Shown: positions 46,486 to 56,316 of the stretch, in pieces | Layout of the letters: every line of letters begins with the position of its first letter | How positions within the stretch are numbered: the first letter of the stretch is position 1 | Assembly: GCA_900472625.1 (NCBI GenBank) | Contig: UCIT01000060.1 | Span: 1-64,000 of the forward strand | Source: Hyphomicrobiales bacterium | GTDB taxonomy: Bacteria; Pseudomonadota; Alphaproteobacteria; Rhizobiales; Rhizobiaceae | DNA: 64,000 bases | Reading direction: 5' to 3' | Program-made: the position numbers and the translations under genes | Notes under the pieces: generated by a model | What the model saw: the letters and a program-made list of their open reading frames with translations, nothing else | What the model was told of the DNA's origin: nothing | The model's database searches: none

Positions 46486-47385
46486 ATGAACGATTACAAA
46501 GCGCTGAGAATCTTTCTGCTGGCTGCCGAGAAGCGCAACTTCGCTCAGGTCGCCCGCGAACTCGACATGACACCCGCTGCGGTTACCCGGGCAATCGCAG
46601 CGCTGGAAGACGATCTTGGTGTCCAGCTATTCGTCCGCACTACCCGCCAGGTCTCGCTGACCACCGATGGCGCCGTTTTTGCCGCGCAGATTCAGCCGGC
46701 GGTAAACACACTGGAAAGTGCCCGCAAGGATGTTAGGAACGCGCACAAGGCTGACCAGGGCCGACTGCGGATCAGCGCGCCGACATGGCTCGGCAAGGCT
46801 GTCCTGCCGCCCATCCTGTCCGGCTTCCGCGAACTCTATCCGAAAATGAGCTTTGAGATTTCGCTTTCGGACGGTCTCGTCGACATCGTCGACGACGACT
46901 ACGATCTGGCAATCCGCATTTCGTCGGCGCCGTCCGACAAGTTCACTATCTGGCGCAAGATCAGGGCCGTGCCGAGGATCCTGGTGGCAGCACCCGGCAG
47001 CCGTTTCACTGACATGCAGCATCCTAGCGAACTGACCCCGGACGATTGCCTTGCCTATAGCGGAGAAAGCCGTCGGGAGAACTGGGCTCTTTCAGACGGC
47101 GGATCGAGCATCACCATTCCGGCCGGAAGAGCGTTCAGCGCCAACAACGGCGAAGTCCTCGCCGACATGGCCGCGGACGGTGCGGGTGTTGCGATGTTGC
47201 CCGGCTTCCATATTGCGGAGCACATACGAAGCGGCCGGCTTGTGCAAGTTCTATCCGGATGGGCGCCACAAGAACTCTGGCTGACACTCTACTATCCGCC
47301 TTACCAAAGCCTGCCACCCCGCATTGCGACATTTTCGAAATTTTTCGAGCAGCAACTCGCGTCGCAGATGGTCATGCTGGAATAG
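46486..47385 (+). CDS. LysR-family transcriptional regulator
   Basis: A 299-residue regulator. The N-terminal winged helix is ALRIFLLAAEKRNFAQVARELDMTPAAVTRAIAALEDDLGVQLFVRTTRQVSLT; the C-terminal two-lobed effector domain begins about residue 90 (GRLRISAPTWLGKAVLPPIL). It is transcribed away from the dioxygenase gene, the usual arrangement of LysR regulators and their targets. Confidence 0.92.
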   Translation: MNDYKALRIFLLAAEKRNFAQVARELDMTPAAVTRAIAALEDDLGVQLFVRTTRQVSLTTDGAVFAAQIQPAVNTLESARKDVRNAHKADQGRLRISAPTWLGKAVLPPILSGFRELYPKMSFEISLSDGLVDIVDDDYDLAIRISSAPSDKFTIWRKIRAVPRILVAAPGSRFTDMQHPSELTPDDCLAYSGESRRENWALSDGGSSITIPAGRAFSANNGEVLADMAADGAGVAMLPGFHIAEHIRSGRLVQVLSGWAPQELWLTLYYPPYQSLPPRIATFSKFFEQQLASQMVMLE

Positions 47386-47447
47386 CGGATTGCGCTATTG
47401 CGTTGGTGGCAAGCCCTTGGCGGTTTGAAAAGAACCCGTCAGAGGCG

Positions 47448-48470
47448 TCATCCGCCAGTGCCACCTGTCACCTCGATCATTTCGGGCAACACGTCAAAGC
47501 TCTGCGCCTCTATAGAAAAGCTTTCGCCGGACCGGTGACGCGGATGGCGGGGATCATCGTGAGGTTTCAGAAAAAAGCGCCGAGCGACGTCTTTGTACCC
47601 ATCGTAGACCAGCCCGCCATTAGCGGCGATCAGGGCGCTGCGGTCGCGACGGTAGAGGCACGGTATCAGGTACCACGGCAGACCGGGCCGCTGATGATGC
47701 AGGACGTGCAGATTGTTGTAGAGAAAGAGCAATCCGAACAACGGGCTGTTTTCGACAATCGCCGTGCGCTCGTCCTGATGGTCGGCAAATCGATGTTCAG
47801 CATAAGAACGCAACCGGGTAAGCGCCGCGCCGACGTAGACGAAGCCGAAGACATAAAGCCACAACGGCATGTCGCAGACGATGGTCACCCAGGCAAGAAC
47901 AACCGTTACGCCGACCAGGTGTCGAGCCCAAAGCAGCACCCGCTGCCGATCGCCCCTGACCATCAGAATCGCTTCCTGAACCAGAAAATTGACGATCATC
48001 ACGAGGGGACCAAGTGTCAGTCGTCCGAGAAGCGTTGTGTTCCAGATGGCCAGGCTTCGACCAATGGCACCCATGCGCTCCCACGCCACTTGCGTGAAAT
48101 AGGAGGATTCCGGATCTTCGATCGGATCTGTCAGATGCTCGTCGCGATGATGGATCAGATGCCCTTCGCGATAGACGGCATAGGGAAGCCACATCGAAAG
48201 CGGCGGCCAGCCTATCGCATCGTTGATGCGCTGGTTGCGAGTTGGATGGCCATGGAGGACCTCGTGTTGAAGGGAGCCATGCCAGGCTATCAGCCAACCG
48301 CCGACGACTACCACGAGAAGGAGCGGTAGCGACTGCCAAAACCACGTAACCGCAAAGAATCCGCAGTATATGATAGTCGCCAATGCGACGGTCTGCCATT
48401 CAATGCGTGCAACAGCGGAGAGCGAGTATTTCCGGGGGACAACATCATGCGGCGAGTGATGATTGGACAT
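47448..48470 (-). CDS. Membrane fatty acid desaturase
   Basis: A 340-residue integral-membrane di-iron desaturase/hydroxylase. The three His boxes are present: HEVLHGH, HLIHHRDEH and HVLHHQRP. Hydrophobic segments such as LATIIYCGFFAVTWFW and LPLLLVVVVGGWLIAWH flank them. It introduces a double bond or hydroxyl into an acyl chain or related lipid. It converges with the lysR gene with 62 bp between, and no partner is near. Confidence 0.88.
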   Translation of the reverse strand: MSNHHSPHDVVPRKYSLSAVARIEWQTVALATIIYCGFFAVTWFWQSLPLLLVVVVGGWLIAWHGSLQHEVLHGHPTRNQRINDAIGWPPLSMWLPYAVYREGHLIHHRDEHLTDPIEDPESSYFTQVAWERMGAIGRSLAIWNTTLLGRLTLGPLVMIVNFLVQEAILMVRGDRQRVLLWARHLVGVTVVLAWVTIVCDMPLWLYVFGFVYVGAALTRLRSYAEHRFADHQDERTAIVENSPLFGLLFLYNNLHVLHHQRPGLPWYLIPCLYRRDRSALIAANGGLVYDGYKDVARRFFLKPHDDPRHPRHRSGESFSIEAQSFDVLPEMIEVTGGTGG

Positions 48471-48735
48471 GGAGCGGGTCTGGCTGCCTCAACAAGCATT
48501 GATCTTCGCATGCACTATAAAAGCCGCCTTCGTGCACCGCGCCGCATGGCTTTGCCGCAGAGTTGCGTCAAAGGAAAAACTGGTCGCGTAATCGCCTGCC
48601 GGGCAAAATATTTTCGTCTATGTAATTCATATATTGCCAGCGGTGATTCGACCATCTGGCAGCTGGCGTCCAGTTACAGATAGCGTTGCATGAAATTCTC
48701 GACCGCACGGGAAACGCGGGAATTGCTAGCGGGCT

Positions 48736-49542
48736 TTAGGCGATCACTGGATAGCCCTGCCTCGCAGCAAAGCGATCGAGTTCAGCCAGTCGCTCGTAGT
48801 CGGTATCGCCGAGCAGGCTGATGCCACGCAGCGATAGCGTATCGCACACCGCAGCGAGGTCGGGATTGGCAATGGTCTCCGCCAGGGCGCGGCGTAGGAT
48901 AAGCACGTCCTCTTTCGGCGTCCCGGCAGCGGTGATGAACGGCAGACCAGGACCCTTCGCCGTCTCGGCAAGGATACGCACACCGGCGACGCCGTCTGGA
49001 TCGAAGCGCAGCGTGTTGCCGAACGTCACGCAGTCGATCGCTGCAACATCGGCCTCGCCGCTCGATACCGCAGCGATACTCGCGCGGTGGCCACCCGTCT
49101 CGATAACGTCGGAGAAAAATCTGCCGCCGACCGCATGCGGCGCCACGAAGGCCCGGAACAGGTTATAGCCGGAATTGCTGCCGGGCTCGTTGATCGCAGC
49201 GCGCGCGCCGCGCAACTGATCGATCGACTCGACGGATGAATTGGCATTGACGATGATGAAGCTGCATTTAAGCGGGCCATCACAGCCGGGCAGTCCGTAT
49301 ACGGGCGTGGCGACGAGCTGCACCTTGCCGCGCAGATGCTTGATATAAGGGTATCCGCAGGTCTGGCCGAACAGCAGGCCGGGCTGAGTCCATGCTTGCG
49401 CATAGCCGATCTCTTCGTCCAGCGCCTCTGGCGCGTCGAGGCCGTAGGATCGAAGCCGCGCGCCCAATGCTTCCCACAACAGTGCCGTGGCTTCCTTGAC
49501 CGGCGCTGGACTGACATACATGGCGAGGCTGGCTAGCGACAT
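48736..49542 (-). CDS. PhnD-like phosphate/phosphonate-type binding protein without signal peptide
   Basis: A 268-residue protein with the PhnD fold: FGQTCGYPYIKHLRGKVQLV, FIIVNANSSVESIDQLRGARAAIN and SNSGYNLFRAFVAPHAVGGRFF. It has no signal peptide and no ABC partner next to it, so it may be a cytoplasmic sensor or enzyme-associated binder. Start ATG 49542 has GGAG 8 nt ahead. It is divergent from the SfnB-like gene 270 bp away, which places it at the edge of the sulfur-related cluster. Confidence 0.75.
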   Translation of the reverse strand: MSLASLAMYVSPAPVKEATALLWEALGARLRSYGLDAPEALDEEIGYAQAWTQPGLLFGQTCGYPYIKHLRGKVQLVATPVYGLPGCDGPLKCSFIIVNANSSVESIDQLRGARAAINEPGSNSGYNLFRAFVAPHAVGGRFFSDVIETGGHRASIAAVSSGEADVAAIDCVTFGNTLRFDPDGVAGVRILAETAKGPGLPFITAAGTPKEDVLILRRALAETIANPDLAAVCDTLSLRGISLLGDTDYERLAELDRFAARQGYPVIA

Positions 49543-49812
49543 CGAGAACACTCCGACAAAATCCGTGAGAACCTATGCAATGCAAGAATTTCGATCGCAA
49601 TGGGAATTCGTGCTTATCGGGTCGCCGCCGTTTTCTTTCACGGGGGAGGCGATCTCAACGGAACATCTCATGCGCTGACACCGTGCACAGCCCGCCTCTC
49701 GTCTGGCCTAGCGAAATGACTTTTCCTCCGTGTAATAGTTTATAGTTTTAATGTTCTTTTCTTTCAGCTTGGCATCTTCCATCCGTAGCGTAGGTCAGTC
49801 TGGGAGAGCAAA

Positions 49813-51030
49813 ATGGACAAAATACCACATCCGACGGACAAGATCCGGCAGCTCACGGCGCGTCTGGCCAGCGAGGAAGAGGCGATCGAGGCAGCACGGA
49901 AGCTGGCGAAGCGTTTCTCCGAGGGAGCATCGCAGCGCGATCAGGATCGCATCCTGCCCCACCACGAACTGGATTCACTTTCGCAATCCGGCCTTTTGGG
50001 CATCACGGTGCCGTCGGAGTATGGCGGGCTCGACGTGTCCAACAGCGTTCTGGCGGAGATAACGGCAATACTGTCAGAGGCCGATGGATCGATCGGCCAA
50101 ATCCCGCAAAACCATTTCTACATATTGGAAGCGTTGCGGGTCGATGGAACGAAAGAGCAGAAGCACTTCTTCTTTAGCCGCGCGCTGGCTGGTGATCGGT
50201 TCGGCAACGCGCTTTCCGAGCGCGGCACCAAGACGGTCGGGCACTACAACACCCGCCTCACACGCGATGGCTTCGGCTACCGAGTCAACGGTCGGAAATT
50301 CTATTCAACCGGCGCCATCTTCGCGGACTGGGTTGCGGTGTTTGCGCTGAACGAGGACGAACATCTGACCATGTCCTTCGTCCAGCGAGGAACTGATGGC
50401 ATCGAGATCATCGACGACTGGGATGGCTTCGGGCAACGCACGACAGGCAGCGGCACGACGGTTCTCGACAATGTCTACGTTCAGGCCGATGCCGTGGTGC
50501 TACACCACAAAGGCTTCGAGCGACCGACAACCATTGGCTCAGTCGGCCAGATCATTCATGCCGGAATCGATCTCGGCATCGCCCGGGCCGCATTTGCCGA
50601 CATGATCGACTTCGTGAAGACGCGCTCGCGCCCCTGGACCAACAGTGGCGTCGACAAGGCGACAGATGATCCGCTCACCATCGCCAAGGTCGGCGAGATC
50701 GCGATCCGGCTGGAAGCAGCAACCGCCCTCGTTGATCGCGCCGGCCTCAAGGTCGATATTGCTCAGATCGATACCACCGAGGAAAACGTGATTGCCGCGA
50801 CGCTTGCCGTTGCAGCCGCCAAGGTTCTGACCTCGGAGATCGCGCTCGACGCCGCCAACGCCCTTTTCGAACTCGCCGGCACGACGGCGACCAGCACCGG
50901 CCTTAATCTGGACAGGCACTGGCGAAACGCGCGTACCCACACATTGCACGACCCGGTTCGCTGGAAATACCACGTCGTCGGGAACTACCACCTCAATGGC
51001 GCGACACCACCCAGAAGCGGCGCGCTCTGA
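49813..51030 (+). CDS. SfnB-family acyl-CoA-dehydrogenase-like flavin oxidoreductase
   Basis: A 405-residue protein of the acyl-CoA dehydrogenase fold, in the group containing SfnB, SfnC and DszC (FMN-dependent oxidation of organosulfur compounds). Blocks include LLGITVPSEYGGLDVSNSVLAEI, YRVNGRKFYSTGAIFADW, FGQRTTGSGTTVLDNVYV and the C-terminal RHWRNARTHTLHDP. It has no acyl-CoA catalytic Glu at a clear position, supporting an FMN monooxygenase-type role. ATG 49813 follows GGGAGAGC. Probably takes part in sulfur acquisition from sulfones or sulfonates. Confidence 0.85.
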   Translation: MDKIPHPTDKIRQLTARLASEEEAIEAARKLAKRFSEGASQRDQDRILPHHELDSLSQSGLLGITVPSEYGGLDVSNSVLAEITAILSEADGSIGQIPQNHFYILEALRVDGTKEQKHFFFSRALAGDRFGNALSERGTKTVGHYNTRLTRDGFGYRVNGRKFYSTGAIFADWVAVFALNEDEHLTMSFVQRGTDGIEIIDDWDGFGQRTTGSGTTVLDNVYVQADAVVLHHKGFERPTTIGSVGQIIHAGIDLGIARAAFADMIDFVKTRSRPWTNSGVDKATDDPLTIAKVGEIAIRLEAATALVDRAGLKVDIAQIDTTEENVIAATLAVAAAKVLTSEIALDAANALFELAGTTATSTGLNLDRHWRNARTHTLHDPVRWKYHVVGNYHLNGATPPRSGAL

Positions 51031-51046
51031 CGTCGAGCCCGCAAAC

Positions 51047-51081
51047 GAAAGCCCCGCTGCAGTATTTGTAGCGGGGCTTTT
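51047..51081. terminator. Bidirectional intrinsic terminator
   Basis: AAAGCCCCGCT and AGCGGGGCTTT (11 bp) around an 11-nt loop, ending in TTTT on the plus strand, between the convergent genes ending at 51030 and 51103. A-tract on the 5' side lets it work for both. Confidence 0.85.
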
Positions 51082-51102
51082 CGGTCTTGGGAGGACCGCG
51101 GT

Positions 51103-52314
51103 TTAACTATAGAGACTAACGGCAGGGATCTTGTCATTCAGCACGAATTCGCCGACTTCCCTTGCCTTGTAGAAAACCGGGTCGTGCAGCGTATGGGTGC
51201 GCACGTTCCGCCAGTAGCGGTCGAAGCGATAGGAATCGGCGGTCGAGCGCGCACCTGTGAGTTCGAAGACCCGTGAGGTAATATCGAGCGAGACGTTTGT
51301 CGCGTGCACCTTGGCGGCGTAAGCTTCCGCAGCAGCCTCGCCACGTTCGCGCGCCGTCACATTGCGGCCCCGCGCCAGAGCATTCTGCACCGCCAACGCC
51401 GCCACATCCGCCAGCGCTGCCGAGGCCTTCAGTGACGCCGTGAATTCGCCGGCACGTTCAAGAATGTAAGGATCGTCCTGAGCCCGCTCGACGCCTGACG
51501 TGACCCATGGGCGAGTGGTGTCGCGCACATAGCCAAGCGCTTGATTGAGGGCGCCTTCAGCCGTGCCGATATAAAAATTCACGAAGACGAGCTGGATCAG
51601 AGGCGTGTTGAAGCTTGCAAGAACCGATGGCTCCGCCCCCTCTGCGGCTGGCTCGCCGATCAGATCTTCTTCGTAGACCGGAAAATCACGGAACTCGACG
51701 CTACCGCTATCCGACAGACGTTGACCAATATTGTCCCAGTCGTCGTTCGCGATATATCCAGGTCGGTCGGTCGGAATCGCAAAGCTGGCGATCTTGCCGT
51801 CCAGCGTTGCATTGGCGTTGATGTAGTCGGAAATCCGGGCTGCCGTTGAAAACGACTTCTTGCCATTGAGCACGTAGCCATTGCCACGCTTCGTCAATAC
51901 GAGACCGGGATCGCGCGGATTGACGGCCGCGCCCCAATAGAGGTTCCTGGCAACCGTTTCAGACGCTAGCGCCTGCGCGCGCGCCCTGTCGTCGATCGCC
52001 CAGTCGATGTATTGGCTGTTGACGAAGTGATAGCCGAGCAACTGGCCGATCGAGCTTTCGCCGCGGGCAAGAATTCGCACAAGCTTCAGCCCGTCGAGCC
52101 AATCAAGCCCGCCGCCGCCGAGAGAAAGCGGATGCAACGCATTCAGTAGGCCGGCATTCTTCAGCTTGACGATCTCGCCGAGCGGTGGACGCCCTTCGCG
52201 ATCAAGCTCTGCGGCACGTTGAGCGAGATCCGCGGAGATCGTTTCTGCGCGGGCGAAAAGCTCATCGCGCGTGGCGCCCCGACCGGCGACGTGAATGACG
52301 TTGGATTGGCTCAT
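51103..52314 (-). CDS. DszC/SfnB-like flavin-dependent monooxygenase
   Basis: A 403-residue paralogue-type acyl-CoA-dehydrogenase-fold protein. Visible blocks are LKNAGLLNALHPLSLGGGGLDWL, YVLNGKKSFSTAARISDY, IGQRLSDSGSVEFRDFPV and RYWRNVRTHTLHDPVFYKAREVG; the last matches DszC-type dibenzothiophene monooxygenases and SfnB. GGAG precedes ATG 52314. Directly upstream is a ribose-type binding-protein gene on the same strand, so uptake and oxidation are probably coupled. Confidence 0.85.
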   Translation of the reverse strand: MSQSNVIHVAGRGATRDELFARAETISADLAQRAAELDREGRPPLGEIVKLKNAGLLNALHPLSLGGGGLDWLDGLKLVRILARGESSIGQLLGYHFVNSQYIDWAIDDRARAQALASETVARNLYWGAAVNPRDPGLVLTKRGNGYVLNGKKSFSTAARISDYINANATLDGKIASFAIPTDRPGYIANDDWDNIGQRLSDSGSVEFRDFPVYEEDLIGEPAAEGAEPSVLASFNTPLIQLVFVNFYIGTAEGALNQALGYVRDTTRPWVTSGVERAQDDPYILERAGEFTASLKASAALADVAALAVQNALARGRNVTARERGEAAAEAYAAKVHATNVSLDITSRVFELTGARSTADSYRFDRYWRNVRTHTLHDPVFYKAREVGEFVLNDKIPAVSLYS

Positions 52315-52344
52315 CGGAAACTCCGGATTTGTTGACGCTATGAG

Positions 52345-52368
52345 CCGGTGGGCATGATGACCCACCGG
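52345..52368 (-). other. Intercistronic hairpin after ribose-type binding-protein gene
   Basis: CCGGTGGG and CCCACCGG (8 bp) with an 8-nt loop, between the binding-protein stop and the DszC-like start. No T-run. Confidence 0.55.
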
Positions 52369-52386
52369 ACTTGCGAGGCGACCTGA

Positions 52387-53433
52387 TTAGAAAAGCTTCG
52401 CCGGGATCCACGGCGCGGTTACGACATCGCTACTGTTGAAGGCAGGCACCTTCTTTCCCAGATCCTCAATCGTCTTCACGCCCGCCTTGCGCAACGCTTC
52501 CTGAGTGAGGAGCGTCGGCTTGACGGTGATGTTGTGCGGGACGTCCTCGCCTGCGATCTGCAGGGCTGCTGCGCGGATCGACACCGCGCCGACAACGGCC
52601 GGATTGGTCGCCACGGTCGCCACCCAAGGACTACCCTCCTCGGTGATCTCCTGGATATCAGCTGTGGAGACGTCGGCGGAGTAGATTTTCAGCTTCGAGG
52701 AGAGGTTGAGGTCGTTTGCCGCCAGCTTCACGCCGCGCGCGAACTCGTCATACGGTGCGAAGACGACGCTGATATCCGGATTGGCCGTCAGCGCCGCCTT
52801 CGCCTGGTCCGCCGTCGATGTTGCCGTGGTGTCGCTGACATTGCCGAACCGCGCCTTCTCGACCACGCCCTTGTTGTCAGCCTTGAACTTGTCCCAAATC
52901 TCGTTGCGACGGTCGAGCGGCGCAAAGCCGGCGACGTAGACATAGCCGGCATTGAAGCTGCTGCCGTTCTCCTTCACCGCCTGCTCGAGCGCAAGCTTCG
53001 CCAGCTCGTGGTCGCTCTGCTCGACCTGCGGAATCTTCGGATTGTTGAGATTGACATCGAAAGCCACGACCTTCACGCCCTTGTCGAGCGCCTGCTGGAC
53101 CACATCGCCCAGCGATTCCGGCAGCCCGTGGTCGACGACGATGCCCTGAACGCCGAGATTGACAGCCTGCAGGATCTGCTCGCGTTGTTCGGCGGCGTTC
53201 TGACGACCGGGGAAGACACGCAGATCGATGCCAAGCGCCTTAGCCTGCGCCTCCGCGCCGGCCTGATAGGCCTGGAAGAAGTCACCGGCTGAGATGTAGC
53301 TGATAAGCGCAAGCTTAACGCCGCCCTTGTCGAATGGTGCAGGTGCGCCCGGCAATCCTTCGGCGCTGGCGGCGCCTGCAAAGACGAAGGAGATCGCGGC
53401 GGCGGAAAGCGCCAGGCGGGTGAATATTTTCAT
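52387..53433 (-). CDS. Ribose-type ABC transporter substrate-binding protein (copy 1)
   Basis: A 348-residue binding protein of the RbsB/Peripla_BP_4 type. Signal peptide residues 1-24 end ASA-EG. The mature N-terminus GAPAPFDKGGVKLALISYIS, the block VVDHGLPESLGDVVQQALDKGVKVVAFDVN and the end TAPWIPAKLF are all closely matched by the protein encoded at 56317, so the two are paralogues. AGGAG precedes ATG 53433. It is divergent from the ATPase/permease genes it presumably serves. The organosulfur neighbours suggest a sulfur-containing ligand, not ribose. Confidence 0.88.
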   Translation of the reverse strand: MKIFTRLALSAAAISFVFAGAASAEGLPGAPAPFDKGGVKLALISYISAGDFFQAYQAGAEAQAKALGIDLRVFPGRQNAAEQREQILQAVNLGVQGIVVDHGLPESLGDVVQQALDKGVKVVAFDVNLNNPKIPQVEQSDHELAKLALEQAVKENGSSFNAGYVYVAGFAPLDRRNEIWDKFKADNKGVVEKARFGNVSDTTATSTADQAKAALTANPDISVVFAPYDEFARGVKLAANDLNLSSKLKIYSADVSTADIQEITEEGSPWVATVATNPAVVGAVSIRAAALQIAGEDVPHNITVKPTLLTQEALRKAGVKTIEDLGKKVPAFNSSDVVTAPWIPAKLF

Positions 53434-53762
53434 GATGCGCTCCTGAGACGGTGACAGTTGATCCGCGGTCATCCAGCCGCCCTCTCATTAGGGAACATAG
53501 TCTACTGTTTTAGTAGATATTTTGATCCGATTTTTCGGTGCGACGGGAAATCTTTGTGCGAATTAACCTGGAGCAGCGAAACGCTTTGCCTGTCCTTTCA
53601 GCCCACTTGCAGCCAAGTTGAGCAGGAAAAACGGCTCTCCTGGCAAGAGTATTCAAGAAACAAACTCTTAAAAACTCGGCATAAAAATCAACATGATATC
53701 CTTGAGGCCGACGAGCATCGATCCTTCTATATCATCGCATTCGTCATCAATTGTCATCGGCT
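53434..53762. other. Divergent control region of the first ribose-type ABC system
   Basis: A 329-bp AT-rich region with no gene, carrying promoters in both directions and the inverted repeat at 53501-53517. It shows poor coding character throughout. Confidence 0.5.
53501..53517. promoter_or_regulatory. Inverted repeat, candidate operator
   Basis: TCTACT-GTTTT-AGTAGA: perfect 6-bp arms with a 5-nt spacer, 68 bp upstream of the copy-1 binding-protein gene and about 250 bp from the ATPase start. Regulator not identified; no regulator gene of this cluster is inside the window. Confidence 0.45.
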
Positions 53763-55244
53763 ATGTCCCTGCTTGAAATAGACAATCTCACACGCAGCTT
53801 TGCATCGACGCGCGCGCTGTCGGGCGCATCGCTATCGATCGATCGCGGCGAAATCGTCGCTCTGATGGGAGCCAACGGCGCCGGCAAATCCACGTTGGTG
53901 AAGATCCTTTCAGGCGTTCTGCCCGCCGATGGGGGCGTCGTGCATTTCAATGGACGGCGTTTCTCGCCGAGAACACCGGCCGAAGCGGCGAGCCATGGTA
54001 TCGTTACCGTGCATCAGTCCACCGATCTGGTCGGCGCACCGGGATTGACGGTGGCCGACGTGCTCCTGCTCAACCGCTTCGCCGATGGCACCGAGCCGTT
54101 CTTCGTGTCGACGCGACTTATCCGTGCCCGCGCGAAGGCGATGCTCGACGATGTCGGATTCGCGTTGCCGCTCGATCGCGACTTCGCCGATCTCAGCGCG
54201 GCCGACCGCCAGCTGGTGGCAATTGCGCGCGCGCTTGCCAACAAGGCGGACCTTCTAATCCTTGACGAGCCGACTGCCAGCCTGTCGATCGACGAAAGCA
54301 AACGATTGTTCGATGTCTTGCTGCGGTTGCGCGGCCAAGGCCTTGCCGTTCTCTACATCTCGCACCGCACCGCCGACCTTCAGGCCATTGCCGATCGCGC
54401 TTTGGTCATGCGTGGGGGGCGGGTGGTTGGCTCGTTCCGGCGGCCGATCGATTTCGACGCGGCCATCGAAACGATGATCGGCCGCAAGCTGGAACTCGCA
54501 AGGCCGGGCGCACGGGAGGGAACGGGCCCGGTCGTCTTCGAAATGCGCGACGCGCGGCTGAGGCCGGATAGCCTTCCATTCGACCTGTCGATCCGCGAAG
54601 GCGAAGTCGTCGCTATCACCGGCGTGCTTGGCGCCGGCAAGAGCCGGCTTCTGTCAGCAATCTTCGGGACAGGTTCACTTGCATCGGGCATCATGACGCT
54701 CGACGGCAGACCGCACCGCCCGATGAGCGCCGCGGCGGCAATCGCAGCAGGCGTGGCGATGGCGGCGGAAGACCGGCATCACTCATCCCTGATGCCACCG
54801 TCATGGCCGGGCAACAGCGTCGCCGCCACGATCAGCCTGCCGCATCTGAACAAATGGTACCCGCACGGCTTTCTCTACGGCGGCCGGGAACGGCGCGAGG
54901 CACGGAAGGCGATCGCCCGGCTACGGATCAAGGCTTCTGGCCCTGACGCATCGATCTGGACGCTTTCCGGCGGCAACCAGCAGAAAGCCGTTCTGGCTCG
55001 CTGGGAAGCCGAGCCGAGCCGCCTCCTGTTGTTGGACGAGCCTTTCCAGGGCGTCGATGTCGGCGCCCGCCAGGACATTATCGAGGCGATCCGAGGCCGC
55101 CGTGATCGCGCCACGCTGATCGCCACCTCCGATCCCGAGGAAGCATACGAAGTGGCGGACCGTATTCTCGTTATCGACCATCACATGATCAGACCCGCCG
55201 GCGACCACCCGGACCAAGCCGCCTTCGAAGGAATTCCCGCATGA
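53763..55244 (+). CDS. Ribose-type ABC transporter ATP-binding protein (tandem ATPase)
   Basis: A 493-residue RbsA-like protein with two ATPase domains. Domain 1: GANGAGKSTLVKILSG, LSAADRQLVAIARALA, LLILDEPTASLS. Domain 2: GVLGAGKSRLLSAIFG, LSGGNQQKAVLARWEA, LLLLDEPFQGVDVGARQDI. Domain 2 keeps the Walker A Lys and Ser, whereas many RbsA-type second domains have lost them. Start ATG 53763. Its stop overlaps the permease start as ATGA. Confidence 0.92.
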   Translation: MSLLEIDNLTRSFASTRALSGASLSIDRGEIVALMGANGAGKSTLVKILSGVLPADGGVVHFNGRRFSPRTPAEAASHGIVTVHQSTDLVGAPGLTVADVLLLNRFADGTEPFFVSTRLIRARAKAMLDDVGFALPLDRDFADLSAADRQLVAIARALANKADLLILDEPTASLSIDESKRLFDVLLRLRGQGLAVLYISHRTADLQAIADRALVMRGGRVVGSFRRPIDFDAAIETMIGRKLELARPGAREGTGPVVFEMRDARLRPDSLPFDLSIREGEVVAITGVLGAGKSRLLSAIFGTGSLASGIMTLDGRPHRPMSAAAAIAAGVAMAAEDRHHSSLMPPSWPGNSVAATISLPHLNKWYPHGFLYGGRERREARKAIARLRIKASGPDASIWTLSGGNQQKAVLARWEAEPSRLLLLDEPFQGVDVGARQDIIEAIRGRRDRATLIATSDPEEAYEVADRILVIDHHMIRPAGDHPDQAAFEGIPA

Positions 55245-56284
55245 GCGCCGCACCTGACGATACAATCGCGAAGGCCGACACATCAAGCGCACGCGCGCTG
55301 CTCGGCCGTTCGGCCGCCGTCATCCGATCCGGCGCCATTTTCATACTGCTTGTGGCACTGGCGATCGGCTTCACGGCGGCGCAGCCCGCCTTCATCAACC
55401 TCAACAATCTGATGAGCATTCTCCAGGCGGTCTCGGTCGTCGCCATTCTCGGTGCGGGTGTCACGGTGACGCTTGCCGTCGGCGGCTTCGATTTGTCGAT
55501 CGGTGCGGTGGCGGCATCCAGCGTGATGGCGGCAAGCTACGCGATGATCGTGCTGGGGCTGGATGCCTTTGCCACCGTGCCGCTCGTGCTCGCATTTGGT
55601 GCCTTGATCGGCCTGATCAACACTTTCGTCATCGTGCGTTTGCGGGTGCCCGATCTGCTGGCGACGCTATCGATGATGTTCCTGCTCACCGGACTGCAGC
55701 TGATTCCGACGGCCGGGCGGTCGATTTCCGCCGGCCTGATCCTGCCTGATGGCACCACTGCACCCGGCGCCTACGATCCGCGCTTCCTGCTGATCGGACG
55801 CTACAGCATCGGCGGCACGGTCCCGGTGGCCGTCATCCTGATGGCCTTGGTGGCCCTCATCCTCTACGTGCTGACCGAGCGCACCCGCATCGGCCGGCTG
55901 CTTTATGCGACCGGCGGCAACGAGGTGGCGACGCGGCTCGCCGGTGCCTCCACCACGCGGCTGAAGACGCTCGCCTATGTCATTTCGGGCACGCTTGCCT
56001 CGCTTGGCGGCATCATCGTCGCGGCTCGTGTCGGCCGTGGCGACGTATCCTCAGGCGGGTCGCTGCTGATGGATGCCGTCGCCGCCTCACTGATCGGCTT
56101 CACGGTCATGGGGCTGCGGCGGCCGAACGTTCTCGGCACCATCGTCGGCGCCGTCTTCGTCGGCGTTCTGCTCAACGGCCTGACGATGCTCAACGCCCCC
56201 TATTACACCCAGGATTTCGTCAAGGGCGCCGTGCTGGCGGGAGCGCTGGCCCTGACCTACGGCCTCGGCCGCAGCAATCCATGA
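55241..56284 (+). CDS. Ribose-type ABC transporter permease
   Basis: A 347-residue RbsC/AraH-like permease with 8-10 hydrophobic segments and the family blocks ILGAGVTVTLAVGGFDLSIGAV, NTFVIVRLRVPDLLATLSMMFLLTG (two halves) and GRLLYATGGNEVATRLAGAST. Only one permease gene belongs to this system, so it probably acts as a homodimer. It starts inside the ATPase stop; the second binding-protein gene follows after 32 bp. Confidence 0.92.
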   Translation: MSAAPDDTIAKADTSSARALLGRSAAVIRSGAIFILLVALAIGFTAAQPAFINLNNLMSILQAVSVVAILGAGVTVTLAVGGFDLSIGAVAASSVMAASYAMIVLGLDAFATVPLVLAFGALIGLINTFVIVRLRVPDLLATLSMMFLLTGLQLIPTAGRSISAGLILPDGTTAPGAYDPRFLLIGRYSIGGTVPVAVILMALVALILYVLTERTRIGRLLYATGGNEVATRLAGASTTRLKTLAYVISGTLASLGGIIVAARVGRGDVSSGGSLLMDAVAASLIGFTVMGLRRPNVLGTIVGAVFVGVLLNGLTMLNAPYYTQDFVKGAVLAGALALTYGLGRSNP

Positions 56285-56316
56285 ACGACAAGCCATAGAC
56301 CAAGGAGAGATTTCAC

